64,000 bases of DNA from an uncultured Clostridia bacterium (GCA_947627875.1 CANQXS010000014.1:1-64000), one strand, 5' to 3'. Numbered from the stretch's first letter, positions 1 through 9,260 are shown. Notes: generated by a model from the sequence alone, not told the origin. Numbers and translations: made by a program.

Positions 1-1602
1 AATTACAACGTAGGTATCTATGCGCGGCTGAGCCGCGACGATGAAAGAGCCGGGGAATCTGTTTCAATCGAAAACCAAAAGGAACTGCTGACCCGGTATG
101 TCAGAGAGCAGGGCTGGAATCTCTATGACTACTACTGTGATGATGGCGTTTCCGGGACGACGTTCGACAGACCGAGCTTCAACCGGCTGGTGCAGGACGC
201 AACGGACGGGAAGATCAACCTGATCCTCACGAAGGATCTCAGCAGGCTGGGGAGAGATTACATCGAGGCTGGCCGATATACAGATTTCGTTTTTCCAAGC
301 CTCGGCTGCCGGTTCATCGCACTCAATGATGGCGTGGATACCATGCACAAGAATAATGAAATGCTGGTCATTCTGAAAAATGTGATGAACGACCTCTATG
401 CGCGGGATACCAGCAACAAGATCAAGGCGGTAAAGCAATCCACGTTCAAGAGCGGCAAGTATGTCGGGTGCTACGCTCCATTGGGCTACAAAAAGAGCGC
501 GGACGACAAGCATGTTTTAGAGATCGACCCGGTGACCGCGCCGGTGGTACGTCACATTTTCGACCTCAGACTGCAAGGCAACGGATTCCGAAAGATAGCG
601 ATACAACTCAATACAGAGGGTGTTCCTGCTCCGAGAACTTTCTACTATATGGCTGAGGGTAAAGAAAATCCTCGCGGCGAGACCCCGTACTGGAATGACG
701 TGACTGTAAAGACGATTCTCCGAAACGAGGTTTACATCGGTCACATGGTACAGAACAAGACAGGTACGGTGTCTTACAAAAACCATAAGCAGGTCAGCAA
801 GCCGAAAGAGGATTGGATCAAGGTTGAGAATACCCATGAGCCTATCATCTCTCAGGAAACGTGGGACGCCGTTCAGCGGATGGACAACCACCCGTCCAGA
901 AGCAGGACGGGCAAGAGCGGAACGATTGCTCTATTCGGAGGACTTCTGCGGTGCATGGATTGCGGATCTTCTTTTCGCTTTGTGAGGGACTACCGTACAA
1001 AGCGAAAAGCATCCGAGTATAGGGCTTATGCCTGCAACCGTTTTATGTCGGGTGGCAAAATTGCCTGTTCCTCGCACTACATCAACGAGAAAGCTCTGGT
1101 ATCTGTGGTGCTGACCGATATTCGGAACAAAGCGTTCTTCGCCCAGCAGAGCCGCGAAGCCCTTAAAGAGCGGATACTCGCTAAGAAAGAATCTGTTAAC
1201 GCAGAACGGGCGAACACTCTGAAAGCAGAGTTGTCCGCACTGGATAAACGTCTTGCCGAACTTGAAAAGCTGATTCAAGCCGCCTATGAGGATAAGGTTA
1301 TGGGACGTATCCCGGAGAGTGTCTGTATCCAGCTTCTGAACAAGTACGAAGCGGAACGGACGGAGAAGCTGGAACACAAAAAGGACATCTCCGCAAAGCT
1401 GGCGACCCGCCAGGCAAACGAGCAGTCGGTTGACGATTGGCTGGACATGATACAGGACTACACCCAGCTTGAGGAACTTGACCGTCCCACCCTTGTCCGG
1501 CTTATCCAGAAAATCGAGGTCGGCGAGAAATATCAGGTGAATGACCACATGGAACGGGACATCAACATCTACTACAATTTCGTAGGCTTTGTGGAACTGT
1601 AA
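1..1602 (+). CDS. Large serine site-specific recombinase, 5' end outside window
   Basis: The frame is open from base 1 and ends at TAA 1600-1602, so only a few N-terminal residues are missing. It begins with the resolvase catalytic motif YARLSRDDE; the likely nucleophile serine is the codon at 31-33. SIENQ, the GVSGTTFDRPSF segment and DLSRLGRD follow as in the serine recombinase family. After the catalytic domain come a Recombinase domain (YARDTSNKIKAV onward), a zinc-ribbon with CMDC and later Cys pairs (about 950-1080), a long Lys/Glu coiled coil (1130-1400) and a DUF4368-type tail ending in YYNFVGFVEL. Such enzymes integrate and excise conjugative or mobilizable elements of Clostridia, so this is probably the right end of one. 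All catalytic-core motifs visible are intact, so it is likely active. Confidence 0.9.
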   Translation, partial: NYNVGIYARLSRDDERAGESVSIENQKELLTRYVREQGWNLYDYYCDDGVSGTTFDRPSFNRLVQDATDGKINLILTKDLSRLGRDYIEAGRYTDFVFPSLGCRFIALNDGVDTMHKNNEMLVILKNVMNDLYARDTSNKIKAVKQSTFKSGKYVGCYAPLGYKKSADDKHVLEIDPVTAPVVRHIFDLRLQGNGFRKIAIQLNTEGVPAPRTFYYMAEGKENPRGETPYWNDVTVKTILRNEVYIGHMVQNKTGTVSYKNHKQVSKPKEDWIKVENTHEPIISQETWDAVQRMDNHPSRSRTGKSGTIALFGGLLRCMDCGSSFRFVRDYRTKRKASEYRAYACNRFMSGGKIACSSHYINEKALVSVVLTDIRNKAFFAQQSREALKERILAKKESVNAERANTLKAELSALDKRLAELEKLIQAAYEDKVMGRIPESVCIQLLNKYEAERTEKLEHKKDISAKLATRQANEQSVDDWLDMIQDYTQLEELDRPTLVRLIQKIEVGEKYQVNDHMERDINIYYNFVGFVEL

Positions 1603-1609
1603 ACCCGTC

Positions 1610-2872
1610 ATGCTTTATGCAAGGTTGACTAATGAATGGTACGCCAAGGACACCTCGAAGAAAATCCGTGCCGTGATGAAGTCAAAGGGAGAATCGGGTG
1701 AGTATCTCTGTACGAATCCTCCGTATGGATACTTAAAAGACCCCGACAATAAGAAACGGTGGATCGTTGATGAGGAAGCTGCTAAAGTCGTCGAGGATAT
1801 TTTCAGCCTCTGCGTAGCAGGCAACGGTCCGTCTCAAATTGCAAGGATTCTAAAAAATCAGCAAATTGATACTCCAACAATTCACTATCAGAAAATCGGA
1901 AAACCCATCAAGAATTGTCTTCCGATGAAAGATTATGATTGGGATCAGAAAACGGTCAGCGAAATTCTCGAACGTCCCGAATATCTGGGTCACATGGTCA
2001 ACTTTAAGACGCATAAGCAGCCGTACAAAATAAAAAAGGCTGTTGACAATCCCAAGGAACAGTGGCGAATTTTCCCTAACACTCACGAGCCGATTGTTGA
2101 CGAAGAGACATTTAACCGCGCTCAGGAGCTTCGCAAAAACAAGCGCCGACCGACGAGAACAGGCAAGACTAATATGTTCTCGGGCATTGTCAGGTGCGCG
2201 GATTGCAGGGCAAAAATGTACTACTGCACGACCAAAAACTTCGAGAAAAGGCAGGATTACTTTATCTGCTCGACGTCGAGGGCAAAGGGCAAAGAAGTCT
2301 GCGGAAGCCATTTCATTCGAGCGGTTATCTTGGAGCAAGGCGTTATTCACCACATTCGGACAGTTATGTGGCTTGTCGCCAATTATGAAGAAAAATTTAG
2401 AGCCGCGCTTGGAGCTATGCAAAAATCCGAGATGAAGAAAGCATTGGCAAGCAAAAAGAAACAGGTTAGCCATATTGATCGCAGAATCGACGAATTGGAT
2501 AGGCTCTTTAAGAAAGTTTATGAGGATTATGCAAATCAAAGGCTTTCGGAAGCGCGATACGAAATGCTTTCAGGCGACTATGAAACCGAACAGTCTGAAC
2601 TTCGTGAAAAACTGCAAGCGTTGACAACGGAGATCGAGCAGCAGGAGGAGCAAGCGGAAAACATCGACAAATTCATCGCTAAAGTCAAGAAATATTTGGA
2701 GATGACCGAGCTTACACCAGCGATACTTAATGATTTAGTCAAGGCGGTATACGTTCACAAGTCTAATAAAGTCGATGGCAAGCGTGTTGTGGACATAGAC
2801 ATTTCCTATGATTTTGTAGGAATCCTGCCGAAAAGCCTGTTTGAGGACATAAAAAACGAACCGATGCAGTGA
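1610..2872 (+). pseudogene. Serine recombinase with internal deletion of the catalytic domain
   Basis: A second large serine recombinase follows directly. The first residues MLYARLT match the start of a resolvase domain, but the next residues are NEWYAKDTSKK, which in the upstream paralogue lie about 120 codons further on (near 388). The reading frame is kept, but the region holding most of the catalytic core, including SIxNQ and LSRLGRD, is missing; the nucleophile position reads Thr. The remainder is normal: Recombinase domain, zinc-ribbon (CADC, then C...C near 2210-2310), coiled coil and a tail with YDFVGI. A TTG at 1589 also opens this frame; ATG 1610 is my choice. It could be a dead gene, a DNA-binding-only accessory protein or an assembly artefact. 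Confidence 0.75.
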
Positions 2873-2884
2873 TACATCGGTTCG
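2851..2884 (-). terminator. Terminator for leftward transcription, overlapping the recombinase 3' end
   Basis: A perfect 10-bp inverted repeat (CGAACCGATG, 8-nt loop, CATCGGTTCG; 2857-2884) is followed on the minus strand by six Ts (2856-2851). This is a classical Rho-independent terminator for the foldase-like gene at 2955-4175, although it lies inside the last codons of the recombinase gene. There is no T-tract on the plus side. A second weak repeat (AAAACAA/TTGTTTT) sits at 2886-2906. The junction between mobile element and host DNA must lie close by. Confidence 0.6.
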
Positions 2885-2954
2885 GAAAACAATCAAAAGT
2901 TGTTTTATTAGGGGCTACCATTAAGTCTGCTTTTTCTGTTATTTATAGCCGAGT

Positions 2955-4175
2955 TTAATCGAATACGCCGGGGAAGGCTTTCTTCGCGGCGTAGCGCTTT
3001 ACCGCCCTTGCGTTCTCCTCAACGCTGTAGGTCTTGAGCCTGTCGTTGATGAGCTTGGTGTAATCTTCGTCGAACAGGTCGGTGAGAATGTGGTCGCGGT
3101 ATTCCTCATAAAGACCCTCGCGCTCCAAGATGTCGAGCCTGTCGACGAGATAGAAGCAGGTGTCGTCCTGAATAACGGTGAATTCGCCCACGGGGCAGGT
3201 CGTAAAGACGTAGTTTACAAACTTCTCGGTGGGAGAGGTGCTCTCCTTGCTGAGAATTACTTCGTTGGGATATTCGTCTTCGGTCCCGTCCTCGGCGGAG
3301 ACTTCCTCGCTGTCGGTTTCGTCGGCGGCTTCGGTATCGTCTGCTGCTGCATCGTCTGCGGCAGCGTCGTCGGCGGTTTCATCATCGTCGCCTGCGGCTT
3401 CTCCGAGGGCTTCCTCTTCGGCTATTTCGGCAAGATACGCGTTGTATTCGTCGATTAGGTCGTCCATCGATTCTCCCGCCGCGGCTCTGTCGCGATAGGA
3501 ATTAACGAGCTCGAGCTGAGAATTCTTTCTCGCCTCGTCGATGGCGTCTTCAACGCTGTCGACATACTGGAAGGTCATATACTTTATTCTCGCGTAGTTG
3601 TCGGAGAAATAAGCCTCTATCTCCTCTTCGGTGGTGCCGTTAAGACCGCCGATCTCGTAATAGGCGTCGAAGACCTTTTCCTCCTTGCGGGCGGCATAAA
3701 CAGCCTTCTCGAAGGAAGCCTGGCTTACGCCTATCTCCTCCCAGGAATCGCCGCTGCTGCTCCAGGAGTTGCGCATCTGGCTGTCGATAAGAGCCTTTTC
3801 GTCGTCGGTGAATTCAAGACCGAGCTCGTCGAAGAGCCTGTCGATGACTACCGACTGCTTGCACATATCCATCGCATACTGATTGATATATTCCTCAACG
3901 GTCTCGCCGCTCTCGAGGGTCATATCAAACAGGGTGGGCTCTACATATCCGTAGTTCAGATAATAGAGGTAATAGATTAGATTGTCGCTGTTCTCCTGAT
4001 AAAGCTGCTGAACCGCGGCGCCGTAGCCCTCGGTCTGGTAATAGATATACAGACCGCTCGGCACAACGTCTTCGCCGTCAACTCTGGCGACCCAGGTGGT
4101 ATCGCCGCAGCCCGCGAGCGTGAGCGCCATACAGAGAATGAGCGCCGCCGCGATAATTCTTTTTAACAGATTCAT
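2955..4175 (-). CDS. Exported lipoprotein, degenerate SurA/PrsA-type foldase
   Basis: The predicted protein has 406 residues. A lipoprotein signal (MNLLKRIIAAALIL then LAGC) gives membrane anchoring outside the cell. A SurA-N-like helical region with paired acidic and aromatic residues follows. Near the C-terminus, PVGEFTVIQDDTCFYLVDRL resembles the end of a parvulin domain, but the domain is otherwise poorly matched, so isomerase activity is doubtful. Between the two parts lies a very acidic D/A/E-rich insert (about residues 255-300). ATG 4175 is preferred over an upstream in-frame start because it has an AGAGGA ribosome site and directly begins the signal peptide. The gene is downstream of a cyclophilin and probably helps fold exported proteins. 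Confidence 0.7.
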   Translation of the reverse strand: MNLLKRIIAAALILCMALTLAGCGDTTWVARVDGEDVVPSGLYIYYQTEGYGAAVQQLYQENSDNLIYYLYYLNYGYVEPTLFDMTLESGETVEEYINQYAMDMCKQSVVIDRLFDELGLEFTDDEKALIDSQMRNSWSSSGDSWEEIGVSQASFEKAVYAARKEEKVFDAYYEIGGLNGTTEEEIEAYFSDNYARIKYMTFQYVDSVEDAIDEARKNSQLELVNSYRDRAAAGESMDDLIDEYNAYLAEIAEEEALGEAAGDDDETADDAAADDAAADDTEAADETDSEEVSAEDGTEDEYPNEVILSKESTSPTEKFVNYVFTTCPVGEFTVIQDDTCFYLVDRLDILEREGLYEEYRDHILTDLFDEDYTKLINDRLKTYSVEENARAVKRYAAKKAFPGVFD

Positions 4176-4285
4176 TTTCGGTATTCCTCTTTTCAAAAAT
4201 TTCGGTAATTCCGCCGACTTTCTCGGCATACTCGACTATTATACAATAAAAATGCGGATATGTCCATACTTTTTTAAAAAGTTTT

Positions 4286-5089
4286 TTATTCCGGCTTTTC
4301 TTCGCCGTAGGTCGAGATGTAAACCTCCTCGAAAATTATGTCCTCAGAGGGCTGAGAGGTCGAGAGCGTTTCTGCCGACATTATCTTTTCAAATACGTCC
4401 CAGCCGTCGTAGATCTGGGCAAATATCGTGTATTTGCGGGAGAAGTTGGGTATTCCGCCCTTCTCGGAGAACACCCCGCCGAGCTCGTCGCCGTAGGCGC
4501 GCTTCAGGGCTTCTTCGTCCATATAAGCCTCGTTTACCTCGGTGACGTCGTTTATGAATATCATACTCGAGCCGGCGTAGCTCTTTCCGAGGCTCGAACC
4601 GATAAACGAGCATATCGAGCCCTTTAGGGGCCAGAGGTCGTCGGATATTTCGGCTTTGATCTGGGTCATATCCGAGTCCTCGCCCGCTTCTGCTTCGGGA
4701 GAGGGCGATTTGGTCCCCCCGAGGGCATAGGCTCCGTCGACCACGGCGCAGACGTAGGTACCGTCGTAGTAGCCCGATTCGACGAGATCGCGGAAATAGG
4801 TGTAATACTGCGGGACCTCCTCGGGGTAGAGCACAGCCTTTACCGTCCCGATATTGGTCTCGTAAACGACTACCGGCGCGCTGTCCTCGGGGGTCTCGAG
4901 CTGGATAAAATCTATCTCGTCTGGAATGTTGCCCTGCTTTCCGCCCGCAGCCCATACAAAGAATATGAACGCCAGAATGACGAATATCGCGACCATGGAA
5001 AACCCGAGATATTTCTTGAAATAGGGGTTTTGGAGCGGATTCGGCACTTTTTTGTTGGGATTTCTGTAATCATCGGTTTTCTGTTCCAT
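4286..5089 (-). CDS. Membrane-anchored cyclophilin-type peptidyl-prolyl isomerase
   Basis: This 267-residue protein has one N-terminal membrane helix (about residues 30-52, rich in I/F/V) and an extracellular domain that looks like a divergent cyclophilin: VVVYETNIGTVKAVLYPEEVP, then a tract with GTYVCAVVDGAYALGG, GSSMIFINDV and FAQIYDGWDVFEKI, corresponding to the usual cyclophilin strand order. The catalytic Arg of canonical cyclophilins is not obvious, so activity is uncertain. ATG 5089 has AAGGAG eight bases upstream; a TTG two codons earlier is less likely. The start overlaps the end of the DUF3267 gene (stop at 5092), indicating translational coupling. Likely role: folding of exported proteins. 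Confidence 0.75.
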   Translation of the reverse strand: MEQKTDDYRNPNKKVPNPLQNPYFKKYLGFSMVAIFVILAFIFFVWAAGGKQGNIPDEIDFIQLETPEDSAPVVVYETNIGTVKAVLYPEEVPQYYTYFRDLVESGYYDGTYVCAVVDGAYALGGTKSPSPEAEAGEDSDMTQIKAEISDDLWPLKGSICSFIGSSLGKSYAGSSMIFINDVTEVNEAYMDEEALKRAYGDELGGVFSEKGGIPNFSRKYTIFAQIYDGWDVFEKIMSAETLSTSQPSEDIIFEEVYISTYGEEKPE

Positions 5090-5091
5090 TT

Positions 5092-5679
5092 TCAAATCTC
5101 CTTATCGGTCCTGACCCAAAAGCTGTTCATTCCGTGCATATATGTCTTCGCGCCCTTCGGCACCTGAGTAAGGCAGTTGAAGACGTTCATATAGTCCCCG
5201 CCGCCCGCGCCGATCGCAAGAGCGCCGAAGTATCCTAAAAACGTGAGGCTTGGGAATATGAGCCATATTATAAAAGGGATAAAGCCGAAAACAAGGTTCG
5301 GAAGCAGGCACATAAGCACAAACCTCGGCTTGCTCATCAGCTCGGGTCCGACAACAAAGCATGCGCCCTTATTTAAATAGGTATACATATATACGTCGCT
5401 TTTAAAGCAGAGAGCGTGTAAAAACTCGTGAGGGAATATCGACACAAAAAACGCCGCAAGTGCAAACCATAGCGAAATAATATGAATTGAGCCTCTCAAG
5501 GTATCAACAGCCGTCACCCAGATTATAAGCGGGACCGTTATCACTAACGCGATTACGTTTATAACGATCATCAGCTTTTTTTCGCTCGGCTCTTTAAAGG
5601 GAACATACCCCTCCTCGTGCTCGCGCGAGGGCAGGCTTTCGGGGTTGCCGTCGAATTTGCCGTTGTAATGGAATTTCAT
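5092..5679 (-). CDS. DUF3267 membrane protein with zinc-protease-like HExxH motif
   Basis: The 195-residue product has several hydrophobic segments (about residues 35-55, 65-82, 115-140 and 140-160) and the sequence FPHEFLHALCF, with an HExxH motif at His84, Glu85 and His88. This layout matches the DUF3267 family of predicted intramembrane zincins. The substrate of this family is not known to me. It is the first gene of a leftward cluster with the cyclophilin and the foldase-like lipoprotein, which suggests a role at the membrane in handling exported proteins, but that is only context. The start ATG at 5679 lies 18 bases after the cysS stop. Confidence 0.75.
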   Translation of the reverse strand: MKFHYNGKFDGNPESLPSREHEEGYVPFKEPSEKKLMIVINVIALVITVPLIIWVTAVDTLRGSIHIISLWFALAAFFVSIFPHEFLHALCFKSDVYMYTYLNKGACFVVGPELMSKPRFVLMCLLPNLVFGFIPFIIWLIFPSLTFLGYFGALAIGAGGGDYMNVFNCLTQVPKGAKTYMHGMNSFWVRTDKEI

Positions 5680-5697
5680 ACCGTCACGTCCTTTCGG

Positions 5698-7107
5698 TCA
5701 AAGCTTTCTGAGCTTTGTCCCTTCGCGGGTCTCCTCGACCGCGTAGCCGAGGGCTGCGATCTTATCCCTCAGCTCGTCGGCAAGGACAAAGTTCTTTTCT
5801 TTTCTTGCGGCTTTTCTCTGCTCCAAAAGCTCGGCTACCTCGGGCGGGATATCCTCTCCGCCGCTCTTCGAGGCTTTAAGCTTTTCGGCGGCGTTTATAA
5901 GCCCGAGCGAGAGCACCTCGTCGAAGTCGGCGATGAGCTTAAGCTTACCCGCGCCCGAGAGCCCCGATTTCAATACGTCGTAGAGCGCGGTTATCGCGAG
6001 CGAGGTGTTGAGGTCGTTGTCCATAGCCGCGGCGAAAGCCCCGCGCAGGCGGCTGTATTCCGCCTCGTCGATGCTGCCGGAATTTTCGAGCTGGGCTATC
6101 TTCGCGACGAGCTTTGAATATGCCGCGGCGGCGTTGTCGAGGTTCTCCCAGCTGAACATAAGCCCCTTGCGGTAGTGGCTCTGGAGGCAGAAGAAGCGGT
6201 AGGCAAGCGGGTCGTAGCCCTTCTGCTCCAAAAGCGAGACTGTCAAAAACTCCCCTTTTGATTTTGACATCTTCCCGCTGTCGGTGTTGAGGTGGTGGAC
6301 GTGGAACCAGAAGCCGCACCAAGGGTGACCGAGATAAGCCTCCGACTGCGCGACTTCGTTGGTGTGGTGGGGGAAGGCGTTGTCTATCCCGCCGCAATGA
6401 AGGTCGAGGTATTCGCCGTTGTTTTTCATAGATATGCAGGAGCACTCTATATGCCAGCCCGGGTAGCCGAGTCCCCAGGGCGACTCCCACTTCAATTCCT
6501 GGTCCTCAAACTTCGACTTTGTGAACCACAGGACGAAATCGGTCTTGCTGCGCTTGTTGCCGTCGGCTTCAACGCCCTCGCGGACGCCTACGGCGAGGTC
6601 TTCCTCGTCGAAATCGTTGAAGATATAGTATTTTTCGAGCTTCGAGGTGTCGAAGTAAATGTTCCCGCCCGCTTCATAAGCATAGCCCTTTTCGATTAGC
6701 GAGGATATAACCTTTATAAATTCGCCGATGCAGCCCGTCGCGGGGACTACGGTATCGGGCTTGCGGATATGAAGCTTTTCGCAGTCGGCAAAAAAGGCGT
6801 CGGTATAGAATTTAGCTATCTCCATAACCGTTTTATGCTCGCGCTTGGCGCCCTTGAGCATTTTATCGTCGCCTGTGTCGCCGTCGGAGGTCAGATGCCC
6901 TACGTCGGTGATGTTCATAACGCGGTTGACGGTATATCCCGTCCACTTAAGATACTTTTCGAGGACGTCCTCCATAATATATGTGCGGAGATTCCCTATA
7001 TGGGCGTAGTGATAAACCGTAGGTCCGCAGGTATACATCTCGACCCTGCCGGGGGTATGGGTCTTAAATTCGTCCCGGCTTCTTGTCAGACTGTTGTAAA
7101 GCTTCAT
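5698..7107 (-). CDS. cysS: Cysteinyl-tRNA synthetase
   Basis: Class I aminoacyl-tRNA synthetase that charges tRNA-Cys. The 469 residues are the normal length. Diagnostic features are CGPTVYHYAHIGNLRTY near the N-terminus (zinc Cys plus the HIGH-type motif AHIGN), a Trp-rich region with GWHIECS that supplies further zinc ligands, and KMSKSKGEF, the KMSKS loop. The C-terminal DALR-like helical domain ends in ETREGTKLRKL. It follows cysE by 3 bases (7108-7110), so both belong to one transcript controlled by the cysteine T-box at 7801-8031. This couples cysteine synthesis and tRNA charging to the level of uncharged tRNA-Cys. Confidence 0.97.
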   Translation of the reverse strand: MKLYNSLTRSRDEFKTHTPGRVEMYTCGPTVYHYAHIGNLRTYIMEDVLEKYLKWTGYTVNRVMNITDVGHLTSDGDTGDDKMLKGAKREHKTVMEIAKFYTDAFFADCEKLHIRKPDTVVPATGCIGEFIKVISSLIEKGYAYEAGGNIYFDTSKLEKYYIFNDFDEEDLAVGVREGVEADGNKRSKTDFVLWFTKSKFEDQELKWESPWGLGYPGWHIECSCISMKNNGEYLDLHCGGIDNAFPHHTNEVAQSEAYLGHPWCGFWFHVHHLNTDSGKMSKSKGEFLTVSLLEQKGYDPLAYRFFCLQSHYRKGLMFSWENLDNAAAAYSKLVAKIAQLENSGSIDEAEYSRLRGAFAAAMDNDLNTSLAITALYDVLKSGLSGAGKLKLIADFDEVLSLGLINAAEKLKASKSGGEDIPPEVAELLEQRKAARKEKNFVLADELRDKIAALGYAVEETREGTKLRKL

Positions 7108-7110
7108 ATT

Positions 7111-7770
7111 TTACTCTCCTTTTTCTTTCTTAAGCCGCTCAACTTCGGCTTCGAGCTGTTCTATCATCGCGCGCTGGCGGCAGAGCTCCTGTGAAACGGG
7201 GTCGGGGATATGGATCTGGTCGAGATCGTTTACCCTTACGCCGTTCCGCCTCACTATCCTTGCAGGAACGCCCACCGCGGTCGCGTTTGCGGGCACGGCG
7301 TCGAGCACTACGGCGTTCGCGGCTATCTTTGCGTTGTCGCCTACCTTGAACGGCCCGAGCACCTTCGCCCCGCAGCCGACCATTACGTTGTTCCCGAGGG
7401 TCGGGTGGCGCTTGCCCTTGCCCTTGCCGGTGCCGCCGAGGGTCGCTCCCTGATATAAAAGGCAGTTGTCGCCTATTTCTGCGGTCTCGCCTATTACTAC
7501 CCCCGCGCCATGGTCGATAAAGAGCCCCTTGCCTATCTTCGCGGCGGGGTGGATCTCTATTCCGGTCAGGAATTTCCCGAGCTGCGAAAGAGCGCGCGCG
7601 GTGGTCTTAAAATTGTTGATATAAAGCCTGTGGGCTATGCGGTAGATGATAACCGCGTGGAGCCCCGAATAGGTCAGGAGTATCTCAAGCCCCGAACGCG
7701 CTGCGGGGTCGCGCTCGCGGACGGAAGCTATCTCCTCTTTTAAACGCTTATACATATTTGAAAGATACAA
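7111..7770 (-). CDS. cysE: Serine O-acetyltransferase
   Basis: Transfers acetyl from acetyl-CoA to L-serine, the committed step of cysteine synthesis. The protein (219 residues from the chosen start) has the short N-terminal helical domain of Bacillota CysE and then hexapeptide repeats forming a left-handed beta-helix: [39 protein letters not shown] and GVPARIV. It ends in a helical tail with alternating Glu and Lys. Start choice: TTG 7770 has AAAGGAG seven bases upstream; the conventional ATG 7755 lies 22 bases from that site. The gene is first in a T-box controlled operon with cysS. Confidence 0.95.
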   Translation of the reverse strand: MYLSNMYKRLKEEIASVRERDPAARSGLEILLTYSGLHAVIIYRIAHRLYINNFKTTARALSQLGKFLTGIEIHPAAKIGKGLFIDHGAGVVIGETAEIGDNCLLYQGATLGGTGKGKGKRHPTLGNNVMVGCGAKVLGPFKVGDNAKIAANAVVLDAVPANATAVGVPARIVRRNGVRVNDLDQIHIPDPVSQELCRQRAMIEQLEAEVERLKKEKGE

Positions 7771-7800
7771 AGCAATTCTCCTTTGCCGACCGCGCGAATA

Positions 7801-8031
7801 CAAAACGCCCCTCACCCCGGGGTCTCCGACGTATGAGAGGCGCAAAAGCGCGGTTCCACTCTGATTTGTAGCTTGAATGCCTTAACGCGGCAGACGCGGC
7901 GGGATACTTTTGTTCCCCCGCCGGGCTCGCGGACGCACTTCGCCGGCGGCGCAATACGGGGCTTCCACCTCTCCCCGCTCTCTTCAAATGCGCACAAGGG
8001 CTACTCTTTCCGTTCTCGGCTTTTCGGTATT
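7801..8031 (-). promoter_or_regulatory. Cysteine-responsive T-box leader with terminator
   Basis: Read on the minus strand, the leader has the stem I AGAGTAG-type element (about 8010-7999), a GGAGGTGGAAGCCCC distal stem region, and the T-box sequence AGAGTGGAACCGCG at 7863-7850. In stem I, GAAG is followed by TGC (7937-7935), the expected specifier position, and TGC is a cysteine codon. A terminator hairpin (CGCCTCTCA 7842-7834 with TGAGGGGCG 7814-7806) is followed by TTTTG and shares bases with the antiterminator region. Uncharged tRNA-Cys should stabilise the antiterminator and allow cysE-cysS expression. Assignment as Cys rests on the specifier and on the downstream genes. Confidence 0.93.
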
Positions 8032-8037
8032 ATATGC

Positions 8038-8066
8038 AGTATAGCACAGAGGCGTGAAAAAATCAA
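8038..8066 (-). promoter_or_regulatory. Sigma-A type promoter of the T-box/cysE-cysS transcript
   Basis: On the minus strand TTGATT (8066-8061) and TATACT (8043-8038) are separated by 17 bases. Transcription would begin near 8031, just before stem I of the T-box. Confidence 0.75.
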
Positions 8067-8258
8067 GCGGATTTTTATGCGGCTGAGATTTTTAAAAAAT
8101 TTTTTGCGGCTTTGCAACATTTCGGGCTTTTAAAGCGTATTACATGTGAAAGAACAAAAACGTAACCGAATTTTAAACATTTGTTACCGAAATGTTCTTG
8201 AATTTCACGGGAGAGGGACTATTATTTAAGTATACCCCCGAAAGAAAGGCTGGTAAAT

Positions 8259-9260
8259 ATGAAACGCAAATTTGCAGTTATCCTTGCCGTTATAACGGCG
8301 ATACTTCTCCTTGCGGGCTGCAGCGCGGAAGCGACCGACGGCGCTATGGCGGTTTCCCCCGAAAACAACGGCTACTACGGCTGGGACGCCGTTCCCGAAG
8401 AGAGCGAAGATGTTTTGTATGACTACGACATGGAAGTGGAAGCTCCTGCCGAAGGAGGCGTTTACGACGAGCCGGCGGTTCCCGCAACGGGCGCCGAGGC
8501 GGACATATCGGAAGTCCCCGAGGATTACGAGAGAAAGCTCATCAAAAACGGCTCATTAGACCTCGAGACCACCGAATTCGACGCGCTCATCTCGGAGCTT
8601 GAAGCGAGCGTGAGCACATACGGCGGGTACATACAGAATTCCTCTTCGAGGGGCAGCTCGGACAGCGGCGACCGCTATGCAAACTACACCGTGAGGATAC
8701 CCGCGAGCCGCTACGAAACGTTTATGAACGCCGTAGGCGATATGGGGACGGTCGTCAGCTCGAACGAATACGTCGACGACGTCACTCTTGAATACATCGA
8801 CGTTGAGGCGAGGCTTTCGGCTCTAACCGCCGAGCGCGACAGCTTTATGAAGCTTATGGACCGCGCCGAGACCGTCGACGAGATACTCCAGATACAGAGC
8901 TATCTCACCGACGTAAACTATCAGATAGAATCCTACACCTCGCGCCTCAATTCGCTTAAGAATCAGGTCAGCTACAGCACAATAAACATTAGCGTAGACG
9001 AGGTCAGAAGGGTTACCCCCGCCGCCCCGAAGACGGTAGGCGAGAGGATATCGCAGAGGCTCGAAAACAGCCTGTACAACATCAAGGAAGGCGCCAAGGA
9101 CTTCTTTGTAGGGTTCGTGGGCTCGCTGCCTTACCTTGCGATTTATGCGGTCGTCATTATTATAATAGTTATAGTCATAACCGCGATAGTTAAATCCCGC
9201 AGACGCAAAAAGAACGCCCGCGCCGCAAGCGAATCGGAAGAAAACGAAAACAAGAAGTGA
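8259..9260 (+). CDS. DUF4349 lipoprotein with C-terminal membrane helix
   Basis: The 333-residue protein starts with a lipoprotein signal (ILLLAGC, Cys about residue 21). A low-complexity acidic stretch follows, then a DUF4349 domain from about residue 90 (KLIKNGSLDLE, YGGYIQNSS, YTVRIPASRYETF) containing a coiled-coil segment (AERDSFMKLMDRAETVDEIL, ESYTSRLNSLKNQ). A single membrane helix rich in I/V (about residues 288-310) and a basic tail RRRKK end the protein. The family is widespread in Bacillota with no firm function known to me. The divergent promoter region with the T-box lies upstream and a hairpin terminator follows. Confidence 0.85.
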   Translation: MKRKFAVILAVITAILLLAGCSAEATDGAMAVSPENNGYYGWDAVPEESEDVLYDYDMEVEAPAEGGVYDEPAVPATGAEADISEVPEDYERKLIKNGSLDLETTEFDALISELEASVSTYGGYIQNSSSRGSSDSGDRYANYTVRIPASRYETFMNAVGDMGTVVSSNEYVDDVTLEYIDVEARLSALTAERDSFMKLMDRAETVDEILQIQSYLTDVNYQIESYTSRLNSLKNQVSYSTINISVDEVRRVTPAAPKTVGERISQRLENSLYNIKEGAKDFFVGFVGSLPYLAIYAVVIIIIVIVITAIVKSRRRKKNARAASESEENENKK

